64,000 nt of DNA from assembly GCF_000953655.1 (NCBI RefSeq), contig NZ_LN681225.1:884001-948000 (forward strand). The letters run 5' to 3'. Below the pieces are notes generated by a model. That model was not told the DNA's origin and ran no database searches. It saw nothing but the letters and a program-made list of their open reading frames with translations. Made by a program: the position numbers and the translations under genes. The number at the start of each line of letters is the position of its first letter. The first letter of the stretch is position 1. The stretch is from Legionella hackeliae. Its GTDB lineage: Bacteria > Pseudomonadota > Gammaproteobacteria > Legionellales > Legionellaceae. Below are positions 27,895-36,040 of this stretch, in pieces.

Positions 27895-28405
27895 GAGGAA
27901 GGTCATTATCTTTTTTCAGCGGCTTTTTACTGGCAGTTAAGAGTCCTGGCCAAAATCGTTTATTAAAATACAGTGAAATAAGCCCTGTTAAAGGAATAAA
28001 CCATATACCCAATGTGAGGAAAAGAGTCGCAAGAATCACGCCGTAAAATACCAGGTGATCTTGCCAGTACTGCAAGCGATCGAGTAGCGGTGAACCTGTG
28101 TAATAAAAATGAATAAAGATAGCTAAGCTTAAACAAAAAAGAATGAAGCTAGCGGCTAAAATACCAATTAAAAAACTTCGTAACCAGCTCCCATCACGCG
28201 CTAAACTTTTACCAAATAAACTACCGGTTAAAATCCCAATTACGATTGCCAAAATGACCGATGGCCACGTAGGGATGAGAGCACTATCTTTTAGAGGAAC
28301 TAAAGTATATTTGGTGAACAAGACTATTAATAGGGAATAAATTGCAAAAAAAATAGCTCCAGTGAACCTGGGATTCAAGGACACATCATTTTTTTCAAGG
28401 GCCAT
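27887..28405 (-). CDS. Hypothetical membrane protein, paralogue of its upstream neighbour
   Basis: The protein has 172 residues from the ATG at 28405; a GTG at 28417 directly beside the upstream stop is an alternative. Four hydrophobic segments are visible (AIFFAIYSLLIVLFT, SVILAIVIGILTGSLFG, FLIGILAASFILFCLSLAIF, LVFYGVILATLFLTLGIWFI). The layout, including GSLFGKSLARDGSWLRSFLIG against GALFGKRIIHSKKPYRRKAF, matches the next gene, so the pair arose by duplication. No function was recognised. Its end overlaps the nuclease gene start. Confidence 0.7.
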   Translation of the reverse strand: MALEKNDVSLNPRFTGAIFFAIYSLLIVLFTKYTLVPLKDSALIPTWPSVILAIVIGILTGSLFGKSLARDGSWLRSFLIGILAASFILFCLSLAIFIHFYYTGSPLLDRLQYWQDHLVFYGVILATLFLTLGIWFIPLTGLISLYFNKRFWPGLLTASKKPLKKDNDLPHE

Positions 28406-28417
28406 AATGTCTATCAC

Positions 28418-28927
28418 TCAATATTGACGTTGTCGTCTTAAATATTTTGAGTGTAGTATGTCGTAAACTAAATGCCCACGCAAATACATTGCTGCAAATC
28501 CTGCCGCGATTGCTAACCAAAGGCCTGCAATTATAAAGCTGTAAAAAAGGGTAAATAGATAACTAAGCAACTGTTGCGATAAGGTATCTGTTAAAGCCCA
28601 ACGAGCATATTCTTCTGACAAAAATAGAAAGCCTAAAACATAGAACGGGAGTGCTGCAAGTACCATTAAAAAACCAAATAGGAATGCTTTGCGTCGATAA
28701 GGTTTCTTACTATGGATAATACGTTTTCCAAAAAGAGCTCCAAAACAACCTGCCACGACTACTGCCAAGAGAACAGCTTTAAAAAGTGGTAAGAATTGTT
28801 CAACGCCCATAAAATAAAGAAAACTATCGATAATACAAGTAGCTATAACAGCTAATAAAGCAAAATATACTGCGGCAAGCAACCGTGGATTGGAAATGCT
28901 AAGGGCCGTGTCTTCATGACTCATCAT
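28418..28927 (-). CDS. Hypothetical membrane protein, first gene of the group
   Basis: The ATG at 28927 has a perfect GGAGG 5 nt upstream, giving 169 residues. Four membrane segments are visible: LLAAVYFALLAVIATCIIDS, FKAVLLAVVVAGCFGALFG, FLFGFLMVLAALPFYVLGFL and FTLFYSFIIAGLWLAIAAGF. A short basic tail follows (HSKYLRRQRQY). It is similar in layout and in the G-LFGK motif to the following gene. Function unknown. It is the promoter-proximal gene of the minus-strand group that includes the nuclease and two SDR proteins. Confidence 0.7.
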   Translation of the reverse strand: MMSHEDTALSISNPRLLAAVYFALLAVIATCIIDSFLYFMGVEQFLPLFKAVLLAVVVAGCFGALFGKRIIHSKKPYRRKAFLFGFLMVLAALPFYVLGFLFLSEEYARWALTDTLSQQLLSYLFTLFYSFIIAGLWLAIAAGFAAMYLRGHLVYDILHSKYLRRQRQY

Positions 28928-29111
28928 AGTGGCCTCCAAAACCTGGTATTGATTGGGATATTACGCAAATGCGAAATAAGTTCTCTTAATAATATTAGCT
29001 CATTTTAGGTTCTTTTTGATTGATATTTATGCTAAAGTAAATCCCCTTTGAGTTTTATTCTTCGACTCGATTTATTACAATAACGAACACTAAGTCCCTT
29101 TTTTTGAAATA

Positions 29112-31034
29112 ATGGCTGATTTTTATAATGAAAATGACATAATTTGCGGTCCTCCTAGCCGCTCGGGCCATATTGTTTTTAAAAAAGCCAAGGTTAAGTC
29201 CAGCAGCAAAAAAATTGTTTACAAATTAAACAAACATGATCTTCCCATCCTATCGCTATACGAGGTGGCTCTAACTAGTTTAATCAGCCTTTTTTTACGA
29301 TCTAATCTGACCCCCAGACAAAAAATAGTGAAGAACGAAGCCGGTAAAGTTGTTGGTTTGGCTTCTGAGCATTTTTGTTATGCAATAGAAAGACGCGAAA
29401 CTTTGACACCTAGGTTTTACTCCCTTGCCCGAAGGAAAGACCACTATATAATTGACCCTCAAAAGCGAGAAAAGGCAGAAGATATCCCTCTTTATTTTCT
29501 AAATGAATTTCCGAGTGGTTTTTTTGCTGACTTATACAAAGCATCTTTAGCTGGCGAACTAAACTTTGATATGGCCTCCTTGGCCAGCGTTTTATGCAGT
29601 GCCTATACGCTGGAAGAAGATGATTTACATAAGGGCAATTTTGGATTTTACATTGTTGAGCAGGGAGAGAAGCCGAAGGTAGTTTTCTTTAAGATTGATA
29701 ATGATCTGCTGCTGTCTGATAGTTTAATGTCTCATCATGAGGCTCGAATTGTGCATTGGAGACATGGAGAAAATGCTTTTAAAATTACCGCCAGGGATTT
29801 ACGTGAATTTCCGAAGCTGATGGACTCTAAAAATCATTATTGGCCAACGAGTTTGCGTTATTTTGTAAATCATAGTGATCCAAAGGTTTATAATAATTAT
29901 TCTGAAATAGAGGCATTTATTGCCCTTGGAAAATCGCCTGAGTTTCAACAAGCTAAATGGCGTGAGTGGTATAAGCACATTCTTTTACATTCAGCAATGA
30001 TTAAGGTGTATTTATCAAATTCTTTGGACATAACTGATCCCCATGAGCGAGCGCAACTTTCTTTAATTAATCAGGCAACCATAGCACGTTTGTCGCAATT
30101 AAAAGCCGTTCTTTTTTCCTTACCTGAATTTCGTAATTATGTTGCTAAAGTGAATAATGAAGAATTAAGTGCTGAGATCTTTCGCGAGGTGACTGAGTTA
30201 AATGATGAAAGTTATAGAATACAATTGAATGAGCAATTGGAACATTTAAAAGAAATGTGCACTTTGGAGAATGGATTTAAAAAAGGAGATACCCCTCTAC
30301 ATGTTGCTATTCGTCTTGGAGATTATCGCTATCATGAGACTTGGGGTTATTTTAAAGAGTTTGCAAACCAGGCTAATGATGCTAAGGAAAAACCTCTGGA
30401 TGTAGCTGTAAAATTAGCGCAAGAAAAACTAGCAGAAGATCCTGATAAAACGATTGAAGATCCCAGAAAAAACCCCTTATTTATCATGAAGCATCTCGTC
30501 AGTGAAGGGGTTAATAAGACACGCAGTTTTAACCTGTTTCATACTGAGCATAGAGATTTAAAAGTAATCTCCTATAGTCTTCAATCACCTTATTTGGATA
30601 AGGCAAGAGACGCAAAAAACGCAGACGGCTTAATCGCCATACTGCGTGATTTAGGTGAGGATATACGTTTTAGTTTAAAAATGAAAAAGGAAATTTCAGT
30701 GTATTGCTTAAAATTCTTTCTAAAAAATAAAGAACCTAATCAGGAGTTGGTGCGTACATTGAATAAACTGCAGCAAGCTCTAAATGGCGGTAATGGCAGG
30801 GAGCCACGTCCAGAATTGCAATTTATTAGACAATTACGAAGTTCTCTTTGGATAGTACGGGTTATTCGTGGTTTGTTAGGTGGGACAAGCACTCAGGTCG
30901 AATTAAATAGTGTAATTGACAATGCCAGAAAGAAACTTCCTTCATCGAGCTTTGCTTCTTATTTCCCATGTTTTTTTGTGCGACAAGAACCAAATCCTTC
31001 TGTAAACGTCAGTAATACCCTTGTTTTACATTGA
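29112..31034 (+). CDS. Kinase-like protein with ankyrin region, candidate Dot/Icm effector
   Basis: The 640-residue soluble protein has two parts. Residues about 20-235 look like a divergent kinase: VFKKAKVKSSSKKIVYKL could hold the ATP-binding lysines, EEDDLHKGNFGFYIVE (168-183) resembles a catalytic loop (D171, H173, N176), and VVFFKIDNDLLL (190-201) resembles the metal-binding DFG-equivalent with D196. Residues about 390-440 (KGDTPLHVAIRLGDYRYHET, KEKPLDVAVKLAQEKL) are ankyrin-repeat-like. The same order of kinase-like domain followed by ankyrin region is known in L. pneumophila LegA5/AnkK, a PI 3-kinase, but identity with it is not claimed. It is a single gene with a TACAAT -10 upstream. 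Confidence 0.7.
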   Translation: MADFYNENDIICGPPSRSGHIVFKKAKVKSSSKKIVYKLNKHDLPILSLYEVALTSLISLFLRSNLTPRQKIVKNEAGKVVGLASEHFCYAIERRETLTPRFYSLARRKDHYIIDPQKREKAEDIPLYFLNEFPSGFFADLYKASLAGELNFDMASLASVLCSAYTLEEDDLHKGNFGFYIVEQGEKPKVVFFKIDNDLLLSDSLMSHHEARIVHWRHGENAFKITARDLREFPKLMDSKNHYWPTSLRYFVNHSDPKVYNNYSEIEAFIALGKSPEFQQAKWREWYKHILLHSAMIKVYLSNSLDITDPHERAQLSLINQATIARLSQLKAVLFSLPEFRNYVAKVNNEELSAEIFREVTELNDESYRIQLNEQLEHLKEMCTLENGFKKGDTPLHVAIRLGDYRYHETWGYFKEFANQANDAKEKPLDVAVKLAQEKLAEDPDKTIEDPRKNPLFIMKHLVSEGVNKTRSFNLFHTEHRDLKVISYSLQSPYLDKARDAKNADGLIAILRDLGEDIRFSLKMKKEISVYCLKFFLKNKEPNQELVRTLNKLQQALNGGNGREPRPELQFIRQLRSSLWIVRVIRGLLGGTSTQVELNSVIDNARKKLPSSSFASYFPCFFVRQEPNPSVNVSNTLVLH

Positions 31035-31113
31035 GTATTATTGCGGCAACCTCTTTGATCTTTTGGTCTTTAAAGATATATTGCAGACATGAGTTTGCTT
31101 CTTTGGACATAAA

Positions 31114-31785
31114 GTGAGAACTTTTTTAAATCTGATTGAACGCTTACGCTTCCTATTTCTCTTTTTTGTTTTGATATTTTTTTGTATTACCAAAGCGTTG
31201 GATGCACAGTATGATATATGGCGATTAGGGGATGTCATTCTTTCCGTCCTTATTATCTACAGCTTGGTTATTATTGGTGATAGAGCAAGAGCACTATTGC
31301 GAATTTTAATCATACTTGCTGTTTGTGAAGCTGTGTTTTTGTCACTAAGTCTATTGTTTGCTTATCCTTTAATAGGAGTAATAAAAGCGTTTTTTACAAT
31401 GCTTTATTTTGCGCTGATGGCAGCCGTCTGTTTACGGTATACCTTTGCTGATAAAACGATTGACGTCACAACTTTGTTTGGCTCTCTTTCGGCCTATTTA
31501 TTTATAGGACTTGCTTATGCCTATCTTTATTTGTGCATTGGGCTTACAGATTACAATGCATTCTCAGGCTTAAGCTCCAGTTTTTATGATACTGATCTGA
31601 TTTATTTTTCATTTATCACATTAACTACCGTTGGTTATGGTGATGTAGTCCCTAAAACCCCTATTACACAAACACTTTCCTGGATGGAATCATTTGCAGG
31701 GCAAGCCTATCTCACGATTATCATGGCGCAATTGGTTGGGCGTTATATGACAGAAAAATTGCGAATAAAGGATACAGACGAATGA
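31114..31785 (+). CDS. Potassium-channel-like (Ion_trans_2) membrane protein
   Basis: The 223-residue inner-membrane protein starts at GTG. It has several hydrophobic segments (FLFLFFVLIFFCITKA, ILSVLIIYSLVIIG, ALLRILIILAVCEAVFLSLS, SLSAYLFIGLAYAYLYL) and a pore region with the selectivity filter LTTVGYGDVVP. A final helix with AYLTIIMAQLVGRYM follows. There is no recognisable voltage-sensing S4 charge pattern and no cytosolic RCK domain, so it resembles simple two-pore-helix channels with extra N-terminal spans. The stop overlaps the HIT gene start (ATGA). Confidence 0.85.
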   Translation: MRTFLNLIERLRFLFLFFVLIFFCITKALDAQYDIWRLGDVILSVLIIYSLVIIGDRARALLRILIILAVCEAVFLSLSLLFAYPLIGVIKAFFTMLYFALMAAVCLRYTFADKTIDVTTLFGSLSAYLFIGLAYAYLYLCIGLTDYNAFSGLSSSFYDTDLIYFSFITLTTVGYGDVVPKTPITQTLSWMESFAGQAYLTIIMAQLVGRYMTEKLRIKDTDE

Positions 31786-32225
31786 GCGTTAATCAGTCCA
31801 AAAGAGAAAAGTGTATTATTGATGCAATTGTTAATAAACAAGAAAAGGCATCTATTGTTTTTGAGGATGAATATTTTATTGCTTTTTTAGATCATCGACC
31901 CTTATTTCCTGGGCATACTTTATTAGCGCCCAAGGAACATATTCAAACGTTTTATGATTTGCCCCCGTCATTGACAACGAAATTTTCTCAGTTAATCCAG
32001 GTGATAGGTAAAGCAGTTGAGCACGGAATGGAAGCAGAAGGAAGTTTCATTGCCATGAACAATAAGATTAGTCAGAGTATTCCTCATTTACACGCGCATA
32101 TTGTTCCCAGGAACAAAGGAGATGGTTTAAAAGGATTTTTTTGGCCTCGGATGAAATATCAAAATGAACAACATTTGATAGAGACACAGGAAAAAATAAA
32201 ACAACATTTAAACGCGCAGATTTAA
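31782..32225 (+). CDS. HIT-family nucleotide-binding hydrolase
   Basis: The 147-residue protein has the histidine triad SIPHLHAHIVPRNKGDG (HxHxH) at its C-terminal third. IVFEDEYFIAFLDHRPLFPG and HTLLAPKEHIQTFYDLPP precede it, as usual for the family. HIT enzymes cleave nucleotide phosphoramidates or dinucleoside polyphosphates; the exact substrate is unclear. It overlaps the channel gene by 4 nt and is therefore probably cotranscribed with it. Confidence 0.9.
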   Translation: MSVNQSKREKCIIDAIVNKQEKASIVFEDEYFIAFLDHRPLFPGHTLLAPKEHIQTFYDLPPSLTTKFSQLIQVIGKAVEHGMEAEGSFIAMNNKISQSIPHLHAHIVPRNKGDGLKGFFWPRMKYQNEQHLIETQEKIKQHLNAQI

Positions 32226-32277
32226 AGATTAAGATTAGTTTAGATAGCCTCTCATTAAATTTTAAGGAAGAATAAAA

Positions 32278-32658
32278 ATGACAACTTTAGTCGCTGGTGA
32301 ATTTTGTTGGAACGAATTAGCAACACCTAATGTTAAACAAGCCGAGGATTTTTACGGTAAAGTATTTGGCTGGCAGTTTGTGGATCAAGAAATGGAGGAT
32401 ATGACTTATACCCTGGTTCGTACCCACGATAAAAATATTGCAGGCATATGGGCTATTCCTGCTGAACAACAAAAGGAAATCCCACCCCATTGGATGTCCT
32501 ATATTTTAGTGTCTGATATCAAAGCCTGTTTAGAGAAAGCTAAAGATCATGGCGCAATAGTAATTAAAGGGGTTACTCAAGCGGGAGAAATGGGTCATTT
32601 GGCAATTATTACTGACCCAACAGGTGCGCATGTTGCTCTGTGGGAACCATCCAATTAG
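32278..32658 (+). CDS. VOC (glyoxalase/bleomycin-resistance-like) family protein
   Basis: The 126-residue protein carries a single VOC domain: FCWNELATPNVKQAEDFYGK, VFGWQFVDQEMEDMTYTLV, and the C-terminal AIITDPTGAHVALWEP. The residues at the usual metal positions are only partly conserved, so catalytic activity is uncertain. AAGGAAGAATAAAA before the ATG is a good ribosome-binding site. It is 52 bp after the HIT gene. A GC-rich hairpin after its stop (about 32688-32706) may end the transcript. Confidence 0.85.
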   Translation: MTTLVAGEFCWNELATPNVKQAEDFYGKVFGWQFVDQEMEDMTYTLVRTHDKNIAGIWAIPAEQQKEIPPHWMSYILVSDIKACLEKAKDHGAIVIKGVTQAGEMGHLAIITDPTGAHVALWEPSN

Positions 32659-32678
32659 CTAGCAAAAAGGTATAAATA

Positions 32679-32834
32679 CTAAGTCCCCGCTGCAGGGGCT
32701 GTGGGGGTTTTAATTGGATTATGTATATCGATATAACTCTTATCTTTTCCTCCACTAATTTTTCTTAAATTTCTAGGGGAAATTTTTTGCTTTCCTTTAG
32801 AAATCTCTGGCGTAGGTGCTTTTCTTTTTGTCAT
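32679..32834 (-). CDS. Small peptide with double-glycine-like leader
   Basis: A 51-codon gene starts at ATG 32834 with GGAG 6 nt upstream and a TATACT -10 about 30 nt further up. The product has a basic N-terminus followed by ISPRNLRKISGG (residues 18-29), which resembles the double-glycine leader of bacteriocin-type peptides (IS..xLxxISGG). The remaining 22 residues are KDKSYIDIHNPIKTP then a short Ala/Pro-rich end. No peptidase-type ABC exporter or modifying enzyme is in the window. It could be a secreted peptide, or a short basic protein with a chance match. It converges with the VOC gene. Confidence 0.55.
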   Translation of the reverse strand: MTKRKAPTPEISKGKQKISPRNLRKISGGKDKSYIDIHNPIKTPTAPAAGT

Positions 32835-33244
32835 AATGTTCTCCGCTAAACTTAATCCCTTTAAGTATAGAAGCAACTCAATGAATTTCATTATTTAGCC
32901 ACTATGTCATGGCTAATATGCCATCTACGAGTCCTTTTTACTCATCCACGTGTCTATGCTACTTATCCATGTGTCCTGGGCTACTTGCATACGTGCCCCG
33001 GCTTGACCGAGGCATCCGGGAAAGTACATTGGAACCAATCCAATCAACTAATTCTTTTTAGCAGAGCAGAGCGGTCTAGTGCCGATGTCCCTTACTGTAA
33101 TCGCCTATCGAGTATTTTTTAATAGGGCCCTTGTTACTGGGTGATATCACGGATACTATTAACCAGGAGCATGCTATAAGCATTTTGCCCAGGGTATCTC
33201 TTAATTCGAATTGAGGTAGTAAATATAGGGAAATATTTGCGCAT
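32835..33244. other. Intergenic region with degenerate 21-bp repeats and a palindromic element
   Basis: The 410 bp between the small peptide and the efflux operon hold four degenerate tandem units of 21-22 bp starting at 32923, 32944, 32965 and 32987 (core ATCCACGTGTC...CTACTT). They run into the palindrome-like sequence at 32996-33020 (CCCCGGCTTGACCGAGGCAT). The efflux operon promoter must lie in the last part. The ORF that spans part of it looks non-coding. Confidence 0.5.
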
Positions 33245-34798
33245 ATGTTAAAAGTTTCTACAGTAATAGCTTGCTTATTTCTTACTTCCTGTATGGTTGG
33301 TCCGGATTATAAAGAGCCGCCAAAGCCTATTGCTGATCAATGGTTGCAGAAAAGCCCGGCAGTAAAACCTATTCCTCTTCGAGATGCTAATTGGTGGAAG
33401 GCATTTAATGACCCCACGCTCACTTGTTTAATAGAATTAGGCTATCATAATAATCTAACTGTCCAGAGTGCCGGAGTGCGGGTATTACAAGCCAGAGCAC
33501 AGCTTGCGCAATCGGTTGGTGAGCTTTACCCCCAACAACAAGCTATGGCAGGTAACTATACGTATAACCGGATTGGTGGTAGTTCGCTACAAACTCTTTT
33601 ACCCTCAAGTTTTGAAACTGCCACAGTTGGTGGTACAGCTAGCTGGGAGCTGGATTTTTGGGGAAAATATCGAAGAGCTATTCGATCTGATGATGCGACA
33701 TTCTTAGCCTCAGTGGCAGCTTATGATAATGCTTTGGTCATACTCAGTTCCGAGATTGCGAGTGCCTATGTGGGTATTCGTACCAATGAAAAATTAATAC
33801 AAATTACTAAAGCAAATATACAACTACAAGCGATGAGTCTTAAGATTGCTAAGTCTCGATATCGAGGGGGCCAAACAAGTTTGTTGGATGTGGAACAGGC
33901 CCAAACAGAACTGGCTGAAACAGAAGCTACCTTACCTACTTTAATTAGCGATTTACAAAAACAAAAAGATAAATTAGCCGTTTTGTTGGGCATACTGCCT
34001 AATCAGGTCGATCCTCTCATCAATAAAAGTAAAGGTATTCCAAGAACTCCTCCTACAGTGGCAGTAGGTATTCCACGAGAGGCGTTAGATCAAAGACCTG
34101 ATATTCATCAAGCACGCTTAGAAGCGATTGCTCAATCCGAAGCAATTGGAGCAACCAAGGCAAATCTATTTCCGTCCTTTTCACTGGCAGGTACGTTTTC
34201 TTTTGCGGCCAATACTATTGGTAGTAACTCAATCAGTGATCTTTTTAACTGGTCTAATCGACAGATAACCGCAGGACCTTCTTTTACTTGGCCTATATTG
34301 AACTACGGACAGATCACCAACGCAGTGCGTGTGCAAGATGCGGCATTTCAACAAGCAATATTAAAATATATCAATTTAGTGTTACAAGCTCAGCAAGAAG
34401 TTCAGGATAATATTACCCGCTATATTGAAACGAAACGATCAGAAAATTATCTTATCCAGGCAAATCGATCATCGACTGTTTCTACCAAATTAGCCTTAAC
34501 ACGTTATAAAGAAGGCGAAGCAAATTATACGACTGTATTGGATGTCGAAAGACAGCAATTGCGTGTACAGACCTCATTAACGAATACGCAAGGAGAGGTT
34601 GATCAGGCCTTAATAGCGCTTTATCGTGCACTTGGGGGTGGTTGGCAAATTCGCTGTTGCAATGATGTTGTTCCCAATCATATTAAACAAGAAATGGCCG
34701 CGCGAACAAATTGGGGTAATTTATTAAAGCCAGAAAATCATCTACCCCCCATGACTAAAAAACAGCGCTTGAAGCAACTTTATCTACCAAGTTGGTGA
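33245..34798 (+). CDS. RND efflux outer-membrane lipoprotein (OprM/NodT family)
   Basis: The 517-residue TolC-like channel has a lipoprotein signal peptide with lipobox LTSC (Cys16), followed by MVGPDYKEPPKP, the family hallmark. Two OEP domains are visible: DANWWKAFNDPTLTCLIEL with the long helices RVLQARAQLAQSVGELYPQQ, and the second half with IPREALDQRPDIHQARLEAI and TKANLFPSFSLAGTFSFA. GASWELDFWGKYRRAIR-like sequence (SWELDFWGKYRRAIRSD) is typical. It is the first gene of an operon with the adaptor (4 bp apart) and the RND pump. Having the outer-membrane gene first is less common than having the adaptor first. Confidence 0.93.
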   Translation: MLKVSTVIACLFLTSCMVGPDYKEPPKPIADQWLQKSPAVKPIPLRDANWWKAFNDPTLTCLIELGYHNNLTVQSAGVRVLQARAQLAQSVGELYPQQQAMAGNYTYNRIGGSSLQTLLPSSFETATVGGTASWELDFWGKYRRAIRSDDATFLASVAAYDNALVILSSEIASAYVGIRTNEKLIQITKANIQLQAMSLKIAKSRYRGGQTSLLDVEQAQTELAETEATLPTLISDLQKQKDKLAVLLGILPNQVDPLINKSKGIPRTPPTVAVGIPREALDQRPDIHQARLEAIAQSEAIGATKANLFPSFSLAGTFSFAANTIGSNSISDLFNWSNRQITAGPSFTWPILNYGQITNAVRVQDAAFQQAILKYINLVLQAQQEVQDNITRYIETKRSENYLIQANRSSTVSTKLALTRYKEGEANYTTVLDVERQQLRVQTSLTNTQGEVDQALIALYRALGGGWQIRCCNDVVPNHIKQEMAARTNWGNLLKPENHLPPMTKKQRLKQLYLPSW

Positions 34799-34802
34799 TG
34801 AT

Positions 34803-35963
34803 ATGAATACAGAAAGACATTCAAAAATAGTAAAAATTTCAGTGGTTGGATTTGTTATATTTCTTATTCTTTATTTATTTTTGCATCATAAAACGTCAAA
34901 TAATGCAGACACTCTGCCCTTGCCAGTTGTGTTTGTTAAACAACCGGAATTACTTGAGATGACAGAATATGTCACTCAAACCGGTAACACTGTTGCTTTT
35001 AATTCGGTTGATCTGGTGGCGCGTATTGAAGGTTATCTAGATTCAGTGAAATTTGTCGATGGTTCTTATGTAAAAGAAGGCCAGGAATTATTTATCATTG
35101 AACCGCAACCTTATTTGGAAAAATTGTTAGAAGCCGAGGCGCAAGTTGCCATTGCGAAAGCCGCTCATACTTATGATCAAGCCGAATATGAACGTCAAAA
35201 ACAAATGTATAAAGAGAACGCTACCTCTTTAAAGAATGTGGAAAAATGGCGTGCTCAGGCTGATGAGAGCAAAGCAGCAATTGCAAAGAACGTAGCGAAT
35301 TCCAAGGTGGCAGCCATTAATTACAGCTATACCCATGTGCGAGCGCCCTTTGATGGACGTATTGGTCGTCATCTGGTTGATCCAGGAAACTTAGTCGGTA
35401 ATGGCAAAGCAACTAATCTTGCTACTCTCGAACAAATAGACCCAATTTATGTCTACTTTAATTTAAATGAACTGGACTTAATTAAATTGCGTGAAGCGGC
35501 AAAAGCCCGGGGTTTCAAGCCGACAGACATTAACAAAATTCCTGTATTTGTTGGAATGCAAAATGAAACCAATTTTCCACATGAAGGGAAACTTGATTTC
35601 GTCAATACAGGTCTTAATGCATCCACAGGGACCATGGAGTTTCGTGCTCTTCTATCGAATAAAAATCATGGGTTATTACCTGGATTATATGTTCAGGTTC
35701 GAATTCCAGTAACTCATCCGCACCCACAATTAACGGTGCCTGATACCGCTATACAATATGACCAAATAGGTCCGTATTTATTAACGGTTGATAAAAATAA
35801 CTATGTAGTAACAAAGCGAGTGACTCTTGGTAGTCTGAATCAAGGAAGACGCGCAATTCTTAAAGGACTTGAAAAAGACGATAACGTTATTGTTGATGGC
35901 TTACAGAATGCAACCCCTGGTGCGCAGGTAAACTCAAAGCCGCAAGAAAGTTCAAATTCTTAA
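34803..35963 (+). CDS. RND efflux periplasmic adaptor (AcrA/MexA-like)
   Basis: The 386-residue membrane fusion protein has one N-terminal membrane anchor (IVKISVVGFVIFLILYLFL). It lacks a lipobox. Its lipoyl/barrel halves are visible in VDLVARIEGYLDSVKFVDGS and TYVRAPFDGRIGRHLV-like sequence (YTHVRAPFDGRIGRHLVDPG). The coiled-coil hairpin lies in between (EAEAQVAIAKAAHTYDQAEY), and the beta-barrel part has LLPGLYVQVRIPV. It bridges the outer-membrane channel and the inner-membrane pump. It starts 4 bp after the lipoprotein gene and is followed 77 bp later by the pump. Confidence 0.93.
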   Translation: MNTERHSKIVKISVVGFVIFLILYLFLHHKTSNNADTLPLPVVFVKQPELLEMTEYVTQTGNTVAFNSVDLVARIEGYLDSVKFVDGSYVKEGQELFIIEPQPYLEKLLEAEAQVAIAKAAHTYDQAEYERQKQMYKENATSLKNVEKWRAQADESKAAIAKNVANSKVAAINYSYTHVRAPFDGRIGRHLVDPGNLVGNGKATNLATLEQIDPIYVYFNLNELDLIKLREAAKARGFKPTDINKIPVFVGMQNETNFPHEGKLDFVNTGLNASTGTMEFRALLSNKNHGLLPGLYVQVRIPVTHPHPQLTVPDTAIQYDQIGPYLLTVDKNNYVVTKRVTLGSLNQGRRAILKGLEKDDNVIVDGLQNATPGAQVNSKPQESSNS

Positions 35964-36040
35964 AGTATAAAGAAAAAATTTAAGCCGTTATTGTGAACTG
36001 TAAAATAAAGATCCTCTATCCAAAGTGAGAAGAAAAGGGA

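Noticed and set aside
32904-33122. 72-codon frame before the efflux operon
   Set aside because: It runs through degenerate repeats and a palindrome, with no good ribosome-binding site.
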